Below the pieces are notes generated by a model. The model saw nothing but the letters and a program-made list of their open reading frames with translations. It was not told where the DNA came from and ran no database searches. From the NCBI RefSeq assembly GCF_032854445.1, contig NC_088296.1, forward strand, positions 22,803,853 through 22,867,852: a stretch of 64,000 bases of DNA, written 5' to 3'. The stretch's first letter is position 1. Every line of letters starts with the position of its first letter. Below are positions 23,801 through 34,218 of this stretch, one piece after another. A program made the position numbers and the translations under genes. The stretch is from Liolophura sinensis (lineage: Eukaryota; Mollusca; Polyplacophora; Chitonida; Chitonidae).

Positions 23801-26800
23801 TGAACCACTCGTACAAAGATGTACAAATAAAATGTAAACCTAAATTGACTGTGAATAACCAAGATCACGACCCTTGTCATATCTTGCACTGTACACCCTC
23901 TTGCTAGAAAGAATAGCGGAGTTTCGAGTTCAAACTCTTTTACCGCTAAAGGTACAAAAAAATCTTACTGTATCATGTGACCTGTTGAAAACCTCAAGCT
24001 ACTACTGCGGCATCACATGTACTATAACATAGACAACACAGACGTCCAGAAACAGTTTCAAAAAGTTATTTCGAGGAGATAAACTATGGACAAAATTGAG
24101 GAGCAGAACGTTTGTGAACTTAGTTTCTGAAGGAAAGGGGTCTCATGTGTGCCCCTGCAACATAGTTAGAGGAGTCATCGGCAACGTGATGTCCACAACT
24201 GTTGCCTAACCTTTTTCATAAGTCAGTGACACAGGAGGACTGTTTTTATCTTTAACGAAAAAAAAGTTCGAACTCGAAACTCCCAAAAGTTAGATTTAAC
24301 TAATTGCCTTGCATACACTGTCTGTTTTAAGTTTTTATATCGGATTTCAAAAATGTACGATTTTAAGAGGCTATACCGAAGATTTTTTAGTAAAAAATCC
24401 ATATTTGCTAATCAAACCAAATGTACATGTATATACGAACAGTAGCACGAAGTATTGCCTTTTCAGCAAAAGTCAGATTTATACCATTTTTCGTGTTAAA
24501 ACTATTCTAAAATTGGAAAGTCCATAATGCGACATGTTTTATAATTAAAGATAAGATTCTGCCCTTATTGTGTTTATTGTGCTGTATACCAATTTATTGC
24601 ATCAACATCAAAGAGAGAGTAGGTTCAAGGCAAGTTATTAACAGTTTTCATTGGTAGATAAGTATCACTGCTGTGGCATTAGGAATGAACAAGTCGTGTG
24701 TTGTAGGTTTGGTTGGAAGGCTTTCTTGCTGGAATCTACTCAATGGGGGCCGGATGGGGCGCAGTGACCACGTTTGCTAGTCACAGTGATTTCCACAACA
24801 ACGTCATTAAGTAGGTATGCCAATGTAGGCATAAACGCCAGATAAATAAGCAACTTCTTATGCCGCATATATATTTTTCTTTGTTCTGACAAATGAGTTG
24901 CAAGTAGGAATACAAAACAAATCTATTGCTTTTACTGTGAGAACATTGAAGGTTTGCGTGTACGTTCTTTACTTTATTGCTGATTCTCTGAACTAAAAGT
25001 ATTTTATTTTCACAGGGACTGCATGATGTTGGGTTTTATAATTCCACTATCCAGTTTACTTGCCGGTTTTGCAATATTCACGGTGCTGGGGCATGCTTCT
25101 TATATCACGTCCGTCCCTATCGATCAGCTCCCAAATTCAGGTCTGTCTGTAACTTTTTGCTTAAAAGTTTTTTCGTACAATTTCATGAAACGTCAGAAGT
25201 GTTTTTGATGTTTTTACGCCGCTCTCAAGATGTTGCATACGTCAAACTTTGAATGCAGGAAAGCGAACGTGGCGCGGGGAGTCTACAGCACTTTGTTGGT
25301 GCCCCTTTCACTGAATAACGCCATGAAAGTTAGGGCACTACAAGTAGAAATATTAATATGATTATTTTCGTATGACTTAATGAAATCGCAGGCCTTGAGT
25401 TATCATGTTTGTGAGAAATCTGTATAAGGGCTGCGGGAACACTTTGGTGACCGTGACACAGTACCTGCACACAAACAGTCGCTATGTGACTGAAAAGAGT
25501 GTTAAATACTACGTGAAAACCTTAGCATTCGTATGTTCATACATACATACATACACACATACCTACCATGCATTGATCCCGACTCTCCTCGGTGTCCAGC
25601 TCATGCTGGCTTCCTCTCCTGTCGTACGTCGGAAGATCTGCCTTCAACCTGCGGATGGTCGTGTTTCCCCAGGGCTCTGCCCGATTTCTTCTCACAGAAA
25701 TGCTGGCCGCCGTCGTATAAGTGAAAAATTTTTTAGTACGGCGAAAAACACCAAGTAAATAAATAAAAAATTCTACTCGATGTAAGAAGCGCGCTAAAAT
25801 GTATATACGTGTATCTTGTCAGCCATGGGGAACAAGCCTGAAGTACATGCAACAGCGTTATGAGGATCAAAGATGGAAAGGGTAACTCCTGTCTTCAGCC
25901 AATATTCTTTACAAAGTGTGACAGCTGGACCAGTGTATATAAGGCTGTGTGGTACAGCATCTCCTTGGCTGAAATTGCTGTTTTTGTTTTTCAGGTCCCG
26001 GTCTGTCGTTTGTGACTTATCCCTTCACGGCCGCTTTACTTCCTGTTCCGCAACTTTGGTCATTCCTGTTCTTTACGTGTGTATTCTTCCTCGCTGTGGA
26101 TTCCCAAGTACGTATAGTATCAGTCAGCAAATAAAATATAAAAGTAATTTATAATGTCTCATCTAGCACTGACTCTCCAGTCAGGAAACGAATCAGTGAT
26201 GCAAACAAAAACCCTAACAGTTTGCAATTCCAACTTAAGCTCAGGAATTCATGATTAAAAAGCTATATAAATTTAAAACAAGATAATGCAATCCCCCTGT
26301 ACCTATTCATGGGTCTTTAGAAATCGGTGGAAATTGCTCATATTGCCACGGACAATCACTCCTGCCAAAGTTTTGGTAAATGTTAGTAATTGACTGTTAC
26401 CCCGGGGAGGGGGAGAAAGATGGAGAGCGGGGTGGGGAATGAGGAGGGGGAGCGGGATGGGTGAAGAGGAGTGGCAGCGGGGATTGGAGAGGGGGTAGGG
26501 GAGGGTGATAGGGGATGCGGGAGGTGGTAGAGTGCAGGGGAGGAGGAAGGGGAGGAATGTACATGTTACTTTTTTAAGCTTGTCTCTGTAATAAATAAAA
26601 CAATTTGGAACACCCTCAGCATAACGGGGACCTGTCAAACACCTGGCAGTAGGACCTTGGCGACGTTTTATTGACGTCAAACGGTCGTTTCCCAGCCCCT
26701 CATTATGTCCACACAATACAGACAGAAAGTTTTTGAAGTAACAATGGTGCTTCACACTAGCGCCACCTTACGGAATTAACACACATGCCGCCTTTCTATT

Positions 26801-28359
26801 TGTGAGTGTCTCGTGCTGGTTCAGATATGTATTACATCATTTTAACGTTCGCCTAATTTATCACAAGTACAAGTACTACCTACTTAAACCAGAATATTCT
26901 TGACATTGGCATTTAGCGAAATGAGCTCTGTTTACCACGATGTTGAGGGGCCAAGTACGCACATTAAAAAAGAAATTAACAACCAAAACAAAGAACAAAC
27001 TAGAACTAAGATGAGTCCTGGTTGTCGCTTCCAAAGTTGTAGCATAGGTATGTATGGTCATTTATTTATTAATTTGATTGGCGTTTTACGTCGTTCTCAG
27101 GAATATTTCACTTATACGACGGCAGCAAGCATTATCGTGGGAGGAAACGGGGTAGAGACCGGGGCAAAACCACGACCATCCCAGGATGGTGTCTGATCTT
27201 CCCACGTACTGTTTGAACAGTCATTTGACCTCGTTTGACTCCTGTATGACCCGTTCTATGCATGCGTACTTAGGGCACTCCAAGTCTCTATCTGATTTCA
27301 CCATTTATGCGTTGTATTTGATTTGTCCATAGTTTGGCATGGTAGAAGTCTTCATCGGCGGTATTTGCGACGCGTTCCCAAAAACAGTTGGAAAGTGGAA
27401 GACGTTGACAGCTTTGACATTCTGCGTCATCAACAACTTCATTTCATTGCTTTTCATGTCGCAGGTGGGTTTAGTCTACAACCGAATATACACTTTCTGT
27501 AATACGCGAGGATTTACCCAGACATAGACCCATATTTATTTTGTAGAAGCGAAAAGCTAAACAAGCAGTCAATTGCCATAATACTAAACCGTGCATTCAT
27601 CATTGGGCATTAGCTTATTTCCATTGTTAACGACAAGAGCTTCTCTTCTGTGAAATACAGAACGATATGTCGATCGTTGGGGCATCTTCTCTATAGACAC
27701 TATAATTAATAACGCTGGGAGTAGTAAATATCAATGTTAACAATAACAGGTAGTGTATGCAATTAATACTTAAGGTTCACTTTGATTTGTGTGCGTACAG
27801 TTCAATACAAGATATTGTGCACAAAAAGCAGTGGTACCAAAATCATGTGTCCTTGATCTTAAAAATTAGCAGGGTTGCGTACTCTTCTTGCAATGAATAG
27901 CATTTGTCCCCACTTTTTCACCATTTGTCGCTGGTTTCACTTTAGTCTATGTCCATCAAATTCAGTGTAAGACATTGCATGTGTACACAAAAAGTTTGAG
28001 CCCAAAATCAGGTGCCTTTTATATTGTTGCACAGCTTTCACCCTTTCTTGCAATTATTAAAGTTTGTCCCCACTTCTCCACCATTTGTCGCAGGGCGGAA
28101 TGTATTGGTATATTCTCCTGGACTGGTACATTGGTGCTCTTTCCATGGTAACAGTCAATTTTGTCCAATCCTTTGTCATAGGATGGGTGTATGGTGAGTC
28201 TTAAACACGTTGCTCAATCCATTCCATATATGCTATTTTCTGACTTTTATTTATTAAATTGATTTTTTTAAATGATTGAACTTATAATACAACATTCCTC
28301 CCACCATAATGGTGGCCGCTGTCGTATAAGTGAAATATTCTACAGTATAAGAAACAAGA

Positions 28360-28415
<56 letters not shown>

Positions 28416-31400
28416 ATAACTTTATTTGCTGCTGATGGAGGATGGAGAAATACGTAAACGGTTACAGCCGTTTTAGGCTGACGTACTTGGTGACCCCATT
28501 AATTTACTTTTAACGCATGATCCGTGCTAATTGAGAAGGGGAAACTTCATTTAACGGCCGGAAACTTACTGTACCTTGATGTTAATCCCGGAAATAGTAG
28601 CACCGAAAAAATTAGTTGGCAGTCTAAGATGTTTATTTCGTGCACAGTTAGTCAGAAAAGTACTCAGTGACAACCACTCTGATGAAACAGTACAACGCAG
28701 TAACCAAAGAAGATATCCCCTGCCGTGCAACATGCAGCTTAAATATTAAGGGGAATAAAACAGGATTCAGTTAACAAGGCTAAATAAATAGGGACATGTC
28801 ATCTATTATCCCAAAACCACGGATGGAAACATTTAATGGTAGACCCAAAAGTTCATATTCATCCCATATGCAGATCTAGGGTTGCTCACAATAAATGCCA
28901 TGCTAAACCAAGATATAAGTGATAGACCAGTGGTGTCAAGTTCACTGAGGTTCATAGATATGCAGTAAGTAACCCTTGACCTTTGATCCGGATAGTATTG
29001 CATTATGAAACATACGATCGTTTGGACAGCTTACTATGCGATTGAAGTTACTCTTAAACAGTAATCCAATACGTTTTCATATTAGAGGCATGTTTGACTG
29101 CAGAATACACCTTTAATTCCCAATCATTTAGTGTAACACATATGTGTAAAATAATCTACAGGCATTGTGCAAAAGCTAACAAAATAACCCAACAAATTCA
29201 CATTAGACTAGAATTTCAACATTAGGCGCCTTCTAGAGAGGGTTAATTGACACATTGTTTGAAAGGAGTTTATTTATACGTTTTTGAAAGATGCTAATCC
29301 ACATCATTTATTATGATGTTGATTCAAACCTTGTTCAAAACCATCCTAATAGTCTGTGGGTATAGCTTTGAATCACCTGCTGTAATCAGAGGCTGTACAT
29401 GGAAAACGTTTCCCACATTCGGATTAACAGCAAAGAATACAATAGCATGAAGTACATGTTAGAGAAATAATAGTTTGATTTATATTTTTAGGAAATTTTT
29501 TTGACTACGTAAAATGCACTGAAAACTTTGGATTTTACTGTGGCCATTTCTGACTATACTGACACTAGTAATTTAACTTCAGCTGTTTGCTACTTGACAC
29601 ACATATTGCTGTATTCCATGATTCAAAATTGTTCATTTAGAACTATGAATGCATTCAACAAATGGTCCGTGAAATAAATTATTTAACTCAAAAATATTGC
29701 TGTGACGTCAGTGATACCCCGTGGGTCTCAACAGACCGTCATAGAATAGTATGTTTTAAATGCATTATTGTCGGTTAAAGAATTCTGAAAAATAAATCAA
29801 ACTATTTTTCTGGACAGTGTTCACTGGTCTTTCATCTGATAAATACTTTAAGTTGGTGTTTAATGCCCTATCCATGAATTGTACATCTGCAACTCTCCTT
29901 ACGTACAAATATGGGGCTTTAGTCAGGGATCGTGCATTTCAGATTCTCCAAGCAACCGAGCTCCTGGTACAACGTAATGACATATTCTCCTGATATAAAC
30001 ATTCCTAAATTTGATCGCATTTTCTTCTATGACAAAAGGGAAATGAATATCTGAACTGAACACATCTTTAGTGTTCGAACAAATTTTTCAGGTATAGATC
30101 GCTTTGTGAACAACGTGAGAGAAATGGTTCAAGGTGTGAATCCAAAGCTGCTCACTGCTTTGAAATACCTCTGGAAATATGGTACGACGCTATCCACGTT
30201 TGTGAGTATATAAGATGCAACAGTGCTGTCATATTAACCGAATTCCCACAGGTCATATTTCACTGGTTACGTGTGACCATTTCTTTCTAACTGTCGTCAC
30301 TGTTTTGGATAAAAGCGACCATCCAATGAATTTACATGAATAGTTAGTATGGAAAGGTAAGATGTCTTTGAAAAGGATACCTTAGTTGATATAACAGGTT
30401 TCTTTGTCATATAGCCAACCGGGTCAGATTCACGCGAGATCTCGTGAAATTCCTTCAGACATGCTTGTGTCACACTATTTTTCTATAAAATTCTATTATG
30501 CTTCTAACCAAGTCATGGATAAACCTAACTATCCGTCTTGAATGGCCTTTAAACCAGAAGACGTTAAAAAAGGAGTGAGTATTCAGAGGTCACCATTGAC
30601 GTTTTATATGAAATAACCGTGTCATTGTGATAGCATACCAAGAAAACGTCGAAATATGTAAAATCGCATATATTTCGTGCCCACCGCCTGTTGTTGAACC
30701 GTCACGTTTATCCCTGTTTCAGAGGAAAATCATGTTTTTACAGGTCGTTATTCTGGTGACGACGACCCAGCTTAAGGCTCCGACGTATGCAGAATACCAA
30801 TACCCCAGCTGGGCGGTGGCTTTGGGTTGGACAATATCGATCGTGTTCGTGCTTCCACTTCCGGCTTACAGCGTGTACGTTTTGATAAAACAAAGAGGCC
30901 CTCTGTTGAAGGTAAGGCTGAAACTCTTATCTGCAATTATGTGGTAAAAACTTATGTGCCAAGTTTATTCCATCAAACTCCTGCACTCTCAACATTCTTA
31001 TCGCACATGAGATATTATTAGGTTGTGATGAAGTGTTTTTTGCTTTATGTAGTGGTATAGTACGAGTCCATGTTGTGTTGAGAATCTATATCGATGGTGA
31101 TTTCCATCACATCATGGACGAGTACAATACCATTCTGTAATATACAAAACACTTCACAACGATATATTTATTATATAGCTGATTCTGTCGGAAGACTTAG
31201 ACCTCGAGCAAAAATAACTATCAAAGATACACAGACGGATTCAGCCGATCTGGAGGAAGTTCTTCCGATCTTCTTGTTCTCGTCGGGCAACGCATTCTGT
31301 ATCCAGCGCTTGTATATTCCTAAGTCAATTTTGATTTTCACTTTAGTATTTTGCGGAATTTGGAAATCAGCAAATAGTGAAATTTATTCCCCCGTCCACG

Positions 31401-32819
31401 TCAATGTTTACAGGAACGCGGAAAGCAAACGATAAACACAACAGCGACCCCCGCCCAATGCTTTTACCATTAAAAGATGCAAATTTTTGCTACAGTACGG
31501 TATGAAAAATATACGGGCCTCCTGGATCCAATATCGCTCCTAGTACAGGACGGTCACCTGGTACGATCCTACTGATTTCATTGGACCATATTTAGATTTA
31601 GAACTGTGAACAAGATTTGCTGTACAATTTGAATACTGGCTTCATTCATTCACCTGTTACATTACGAAACTACTCACTCAAAGCAATAGACGAACTAGCG
31701 GGTGCTGGATTCGAACTCTCGAAGCCAACTGGTCCACGATGGTGATGTTCCGACGAATACGCCTATACGGACCCAGTAATTCGTCGAAAGCCCACAGGAT
31801 GTAACGCACATATGGCTTTTAGTAATGTATGCACAAACATAGCAATTTTGCAGTCAGAAATGGAGTAAACGGAAATTACGTTCTCTCTTAGTATATATCC
31901 TGAAGCTGCCAATAATTATTTATTTGTTTGACTGGTGTTTAACGCCATACTCAAGAATATTTCACTTATACGACGGTGGTCAGCATTATGGTGGGAGGAA
32001 AGTCGGCTGCGTTCCGCAAAACATGCACTGTAGGGAGTGTGGTTTTGTGTCCGAACAATGCAATTAGTGAAACCTGCAATCGGGGGAGTAAAAAAATTGA
32101 CAATGACTTTATATTTGTTAAAACCTGGGCAAAATAATGGAGAGTGTGCAGTACGACTCGATCCTAACGATCTCACACAGATGTGGAATGACACATCTGC
32201 GTAGGAAGGGTGTAATATCACCGCAAGACGTTCACATCATACGCCAATCATGCAGCAAAGATGAGTGTATTATCTGCATATGATGTGCGTAGGATCCGCG
32301 AATTATTTGAGTAGGGTCCGCGTATGGTGAGTGCATGGTCCGATCATCCGCGTGGGTTTTTGTGACATTCACACATAACTTCATCTAACTTATAACAAAT
32401 GCCGCGTTGTTCGACACTACTCGCCACGCTTGCCTTACCAGGTAAACAAACTGAAGATAAGCCGTGTCCGACCAGCATGTTGGCAACATCCGCGCATGTG
32501 CCGCCTTTCATAGCCGTATGATCCGCCCCACATCCAGTCAAGGTGGGCATAGGATGGGCGTATGATACACGTGGAGTATATCGTTAGGATCGGGCAGAGC
32601 TGTCGCAAATGGATGCAAACAGCAAGTTTCAGCGTTCATGTTTTCAGCAAATGGTAATTGTTGATTTTGTTTTAATAATTTGTCTTCCAGCGTATACGAA
32701 ATTCTCTGGTATCTAAATCACATTACCTGAATCATCAGAATTGTGAGAGATGTTACCGAAAAGAAACTGAGCTGTTTGAAGAGAAGCGTTCCAGAACGGA
32801 CGACGATGATGAAGTATAA
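14545..32819 (+). CDS. SLC6-family (neurotransmitter:sodium symporter) transporter, 13 exons
   Basis: Thirteen exons with consensus acceptors and donors and matching phases encode about 593 residues, the normal size of the family, with 12 membrane segments. Signatures: TM1 GVGTLWRFPYMC then NGG|GAF, TM2 LFLLETCVGQYFGRS, PWTTC before the second outer loop, LGISPGIE, TLPGALDG, VDSQFGMVEV, and YPSWAVALGW in TM12. TM1 has Gly where monoamine carriers have Asp, so an amino-acid or GABA-type substrate is more likely. Na2 ligands look intact (G30, V33, D379, S380), but the Na1 positions read T37 and I311 instead of Asn. A one-base loss in exon 3 breaks the frame; without it the rest translates cleanly. 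The copy may be a young pseudogene, or the base may be an assembly error. Substrate is not known. Confidence 0.85.
14758..14823 (+). repeat. (CA)n microsatellite
   Basis: An uninterrupted dinucleotide run of about 32 units, 60 bp after the exon 1 donor. Confidence 0.98.
15078..15196 (+). repeat. G-rich, loosely tandem patch
   Basis: About three loose units of 40 bp, each with an accgtgtg-type piece and a run of G and A. The runs of three or more G could form a quadruplex on the plus strand. Confidence 0.6.
17192..17323 (+). CDS. SLC6 exon 2 (TM2)
   Basis: Acceptor cttccttccag and donor AAAG|gtgagc; phase 1 in and out. It codes AFLFTYCVSVITCSIPLFLL then ETCVGQYFGRS. The TM2 Tyr used in chloride coordination and the conserved Glu are both present. 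Confidence 0.85.
17740..18010 (+). repeat. loose ~45-bp tandem repeat
   Basis: Five or six diverged units of the pattern tttaccgtatagggcaaca followed by ttgtattactg. Confidence 0.7.
18040..19500. repeat. ~145-bp satellite that reverses orientation at its centre
   Basis: From 18045 to about 18800, five to six units of about 145 bp run forward (markers ctagagcaacc, acatgacaccaa, gaatcgccgtcgaatcgcc). A poly-G run at 18808-18826 follows. From about 18840 to 19500 the same unit runs in reverse complement (markers ttgctctagacc, ggcgattcgacggcgat, ttggtgtcatgtgaaag). The whole is one large inverted repeat built from tandem units. Confidence 0.85.
19722..19970 (+). CDS. SLC6 exon 3 (TM3, second outer loop), frame broken
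   Basis: Acceptor atgttatag; the donor is taken as TGGCA|gtacgg because it restores YWQ with exon 4. The exon first reads GVGIVGTLLSACCALYY, then SLVSWCLYY and PWTTCGHAWNSPSC in one frame. The family text GVLSTEEYW follows in the frame one base earlier. The change falls between 19922 and 19945, most simply a lost G in the run GGGGG at 19931-19935. Unrepaired, translation ends at TGA 19988-19990. The loop holds two Asn glycosylation-type sites. Confidence 0.75.
19971..20722 (+). other. SLC6 intron 3
   Basis: No repeat or exon recognised. A 63-codon minus frame inside has no motif. Confidence 0.6.
20723..20855 (+). CDS. SLC6 exon 4 (LGISPGIE, TM4)
   Basis: Acceptor tgtccacag; donor CTG|gtgaga. 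Phase 2 in, 0 out. It codes RHVLGISPGIEKIGSLNWK and the helix ending LVLCKGIKSSRL, typical of the family. Confidence 0.85.
20751..21235 (+). repeat. 244-bp tandem duplication of exon 4 3' part and its donor
   Basis: Copy 1 (20751-20994) contains most of exon 4, its donor and intron flank. Copy 2 (20995 to about 21235) follows directly. In copy 2 the exon text has a one-base gain within the tggaaaacgctttgtgcg region and the donor reads CTG|gtcaga, so it is a dead partial exon. Confidence 0.9.
21236..22535 (+). other. SLC6 intron 4, first part
   Basis: No supported exon. A 102-codon plus frame at 21326-21634 and a 116-codon minus frame at 22008-22358 show no family motif. Confidence 0.5.
22536..23025 (+). 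repeat. loose ~48-55-bp tandem repeat before exon 5
   Basis: About nine diverged units of acattttattgcatgaat plus gcatgaaataataatacaa reach to within 20 bp of the exon 5 acceptor. They produce a 147-codon minus frame without motif. Confidence 0.75.
23040..23174 (+). CDS. SLC6 exon 5 (TM5, third outer loop)
   Basis: Acceptor gttttttgaag; donor CAG|gtgagt; phase 0 both ends, 45 codons. It codes VVYVTATLPFLLMLIITIKG and ATLPGALDGVAFFIVPKWEK. The same exon in the downstream relic is also exactly 135 bp. Confidence 0.88.
23175..24706 (+). other. SLC6 intron 5
   Basis: AT-rich with no repeat family or exon recognised. Confidence 0.5.
24707..24810 (+). CDS. SLC6 exon 6 (TM6)
   Basis: Acceptor gtgttgtag; donor TTAA|gtaggt; phase 0 in, 2 out. 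It codes VWLEGFLAGIYSMGAGWGA then VTTFASHSDFHNNVIK. Ser279, which aligns with the TM6 Ser shared by the Na1 and chloride sites, is kept. The usual SYNKFHNNC reads SHSDFHNNV. Confidence 0.85.
25016..25140 (+). CDS. SLC6 exon 7 (TM7)
   Basis: Acceptor attttcacag; donor TCAG|gtctgt; phase 2 in, 1 out. It codes DCMMLGFIIPLSSLLAGFAI and FTVLGHASY. At the TM7 position that is Asn in characterised members (N368 of human SERT, N286 of LeuT) this copy has Ile311; the Ser four residues later is kept. Confidence 0.85.
25594..25770 (+). mobile_element. SINE family B, 5'-truncated copy
   Basis: Matches the family from ccagctcatgctggcttcct to a taaataaataaa tail; it lacks the tRNA-like head. It lies in SLC6 intron 7. 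Confidence 0.85.
25995..26107 (+). CDS. SLC6 exon 8 (TM8)
   Basis: Acceptor tttttcag; donor CAA|gtacgt; phase 1 in, 0 out. It codes GPGLSFVTYPFTAALLPVPQ and FFLAVDSQ. The Asp-Ser pair of the Na2 site is present. Confidence 0.87.
26399..26556 (+). repeat. polypurine G/A-rich tract
   Basis: About 160 bp, nearly all G and A with many runs of three or more G. A 150-codon minus frame across it is proline-rich only because of this composition. It lies in SLC6 intron 8. Confidence 0.85.
27058..27215 (-). mobile_element. SINE family B, 5'-truncated copy
   Basis: Minus orientation: a tttatttatt tail complement, then gcgttttacgtcg and tatttcacttatacgacggc. It ends near 27215 without the tRNA-like head. 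Confidence 0.85.
27333..27464 (+). CDS. SLC6 exon 9 (after TM8, TM9)
   Basis: Acceptor ttgtccatag; donor CAG|gtgggt; phase 0 both ends. It codes FGMVEVFIGGICDAFPK and a helix ending FISLLFMSQ. Confidence 0.85.
27774..28095 (+). repeat. 160-bp tandem duplication of the exon 10 acceptor region
   Basis: Segments 27774-27934 and 27935-28095 are diverged tandem copies. Each ends ccatttgtcgc. In the second copy this continues cagg (the used acceptor); in the first it reads tgg, so the decoy has lost its AG. Confidence 0.8.
28094..28193 (+). CDS. SLC6 exon 10 (TM10)
   Basis: Acceptor catttgtcgcag; donor TATG|gtgagt; phase 0 in, 1 out. It codes GGMYWYILLDWYIGALSMV and ends IGWVYG, the usual family text. 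Confidence 0.87.
28293..28414 (+). mobile_element. SINE family B 3' end with long (AAAT)n tail
   Basis: Family text cctcccaccataatggtggc followed by about 80 bp of ataaataaat repeat, likely grown from the SINE tail. It lies in SLC6 intron 10. Confidence 0.85.
28415..30091 (+). other. SLC6 intron 10, remainder
   Basis: No exon or known repeat recognised in about 1.7 kb. Confidence 0.5.
30092..30201 (+). CDS. SLC6 exon 11 (TM10-TM11 link)
   Basis: Acceptor atttttcag; donor TTT|gtgagt; phase 1 in, 0 out. It codes IDRFVNNVREMVQGVNPK and ALKYLWKYGTTLSTF, matching the family's G-x-DRF segment. Confidence 0.85.
30744..30911 (+). CDS. SLC6 exon 12 (TM11 end, TM12)
   Basis: Acceptor tttttacag; donor AAG|gtaagg; phase 0 both ends, 56 codons. 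It codes YQYPSWAVALGWTISIVF and VLPLPAYSVYVLIKQRG, the family's last helix. Confidence 0.87.
31917..32004 (-). mobile_element. SINE family B fragment
   Basis: Minus orientation, text ggtgtttaacgccatactca and atttcacttatacgacggtg. 3' part only. Confidence 0.85.
32691..32819 (+). CDS. SLC6 exon 13 (cytoplasmic C-terminus)
   Basis: Acceptor tttgtcttccag; enters phase 0. It codes RIRNSLVSKSHY and a charged tail ending TDDDDEV, then TAA. Length and charge fit SLC6 tails, but the tail itself is not conserved in the family, so the call rests on splice signal, phase and position. Confidence 0.7.
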   Translation, partial: RIRNSLVSKSHYLNHQNCERCYRKETELFEEKRSRTDDDDEV

Positions 32820-32823
32820 TAAA
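32818..32823 (+). promoter_or_regulatory. possible polyadenylation signals of the SLC6 gene
   Basis: AATAAA overlaps the stop codon here, which would give a very short 3' UTR. A second AATAAA lies at 33019-33024 and is as good a candidate. Confidence 0.35.
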
Positions 32824-34218
32824 GAGGCTCCTGTAAACTAGACTCGTTCGAGGAAGATCTTTCCGCAGCATATTCCTGGCCAAGATACACCTAAATGCCG
32901 ACGTATTAGAAGTATTCCTATATATCTGTTATATCAAAAGTCTGTCTTTAATTAGTCAGTACAAGATGAGTAAATGGGACAATTGTATCTATGTTCACTT
33001 TTATGGCTGTTATTTAAGAATAAATACAAGGTTATAACCAAAAGGTTGACAGTTTTTTCCTTCTTCCCTTGTGTGTTTGATTTATTTATTTTCATTGGTG
33101 GTTTACGAGGTATTCAAAATGTTCCTGTGTATTTCGCTATATACACGTATCCATGTGTGTGCGTGTGCTTGCGTGTGTTCGTGTGTGTATGCGTGTGTGT
33201 GCGCGGCGTGCTTTCGTGCGTGCATGCGTGCGTGCATGCATGTGTACGAACACATAGTGTTGTCGGGTTTCCTCCCACCATAATGGTGGCTGCTATCGTG
33301 TGAGTGGAACATCTCAAAATAATTTTTTGCTAAAACCATAATGTTTTCAGTAACGTGACCGAAAACAAAGTAGTAAGAATTAAGAATTTCAGAAGTAATT
33401 TACAATTCGGTTTTGGGTAATATTTAATTCATTTTGTACATTCAACTTTAAGGCCGAATAAAACAACCCTTATGTATATCGTCGAATTTTGGCAAATACC
33501 AAAACTGCTTTCTCGCGTGTAAAGCACATTTTTACCCGACATTGTGAGTTCATGCGTACGCCATATTGCTACAAGAGGCATGATACACATCGTACTTTAT
33601 GTTAGACGTCACGGAATGATACTACCTACGCTGTAAACAACTTTGCTGCAATGATCCGAGAATTGCAGTTGGTGGGAAGTTTATATGGTGTGGAGAAAGG
33701 CCGAGTAACTGTACAATGCTGGAATACAAAATAAACGACTTCTGTGTTTAAGGTGTTGGAGGGGGTGGAGGGGGGAATATGAAGTGGGCTTATAGCAAAG
33801 GTGCTATGTTTTAGTTCTGATTCTTTATATATGGCGACATGGCAAAAATATGCTCGACAATCCAGATCTGTCGGACAAATTTAGAAAAGCATAGCTGCTG
33901 TACTTTCCTTCAGGAGATATTATGGTTTTGAATAGAGTGATCCCGCAACAAGCGTTGAACGAGTATTACCATTTCATGGTTGGTAAGGAACGGAAACCTG
34001 ATATGTCTCAGCGATTTAAACCACCCTAATCAATATTAGACGGTAACTGGCCATGTTGGCAGTGACCCCAACTTCTCAATTGTTAGGACACGCGGGGCAC
34101 GGAATCACTGACTCCTACTTTTCGTGGACCGTTAATATGCGCTCGAAGACAGTTGCGTAACCGGCCGTTGAAGATCACTTGTCTTCCTGCGAAATGGCAA
34201 GCGTCGAGCCCAGTGCAA
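32824..34218. other. intergenic, no gene
   Basis: Contains a TG-rich patch at 33150-33250 that yields Cys/Val frames on plus and His/Thr frames on minus, and a SINE B fragment at 33267-33320. Nothing else recognised. Confidence 0.5.
33267..33320 (+). mobile_element. SINE family B fragment
   Basis: Short 3' piece, gtttcctcccaccataatgg onward, ending without the A-rich tail. Confidence 0.7.

Noticed and set aside
26303-26755. 150-codon proline/serine-rich minus frame
   Set aside because: Complement of the polypurine tract; composition alone makes it open.
32974-33339. Cys- and His-rich frames at 33 kb
   Set aside because: TG-rich low-complexity sequence read in several frames on both strands.
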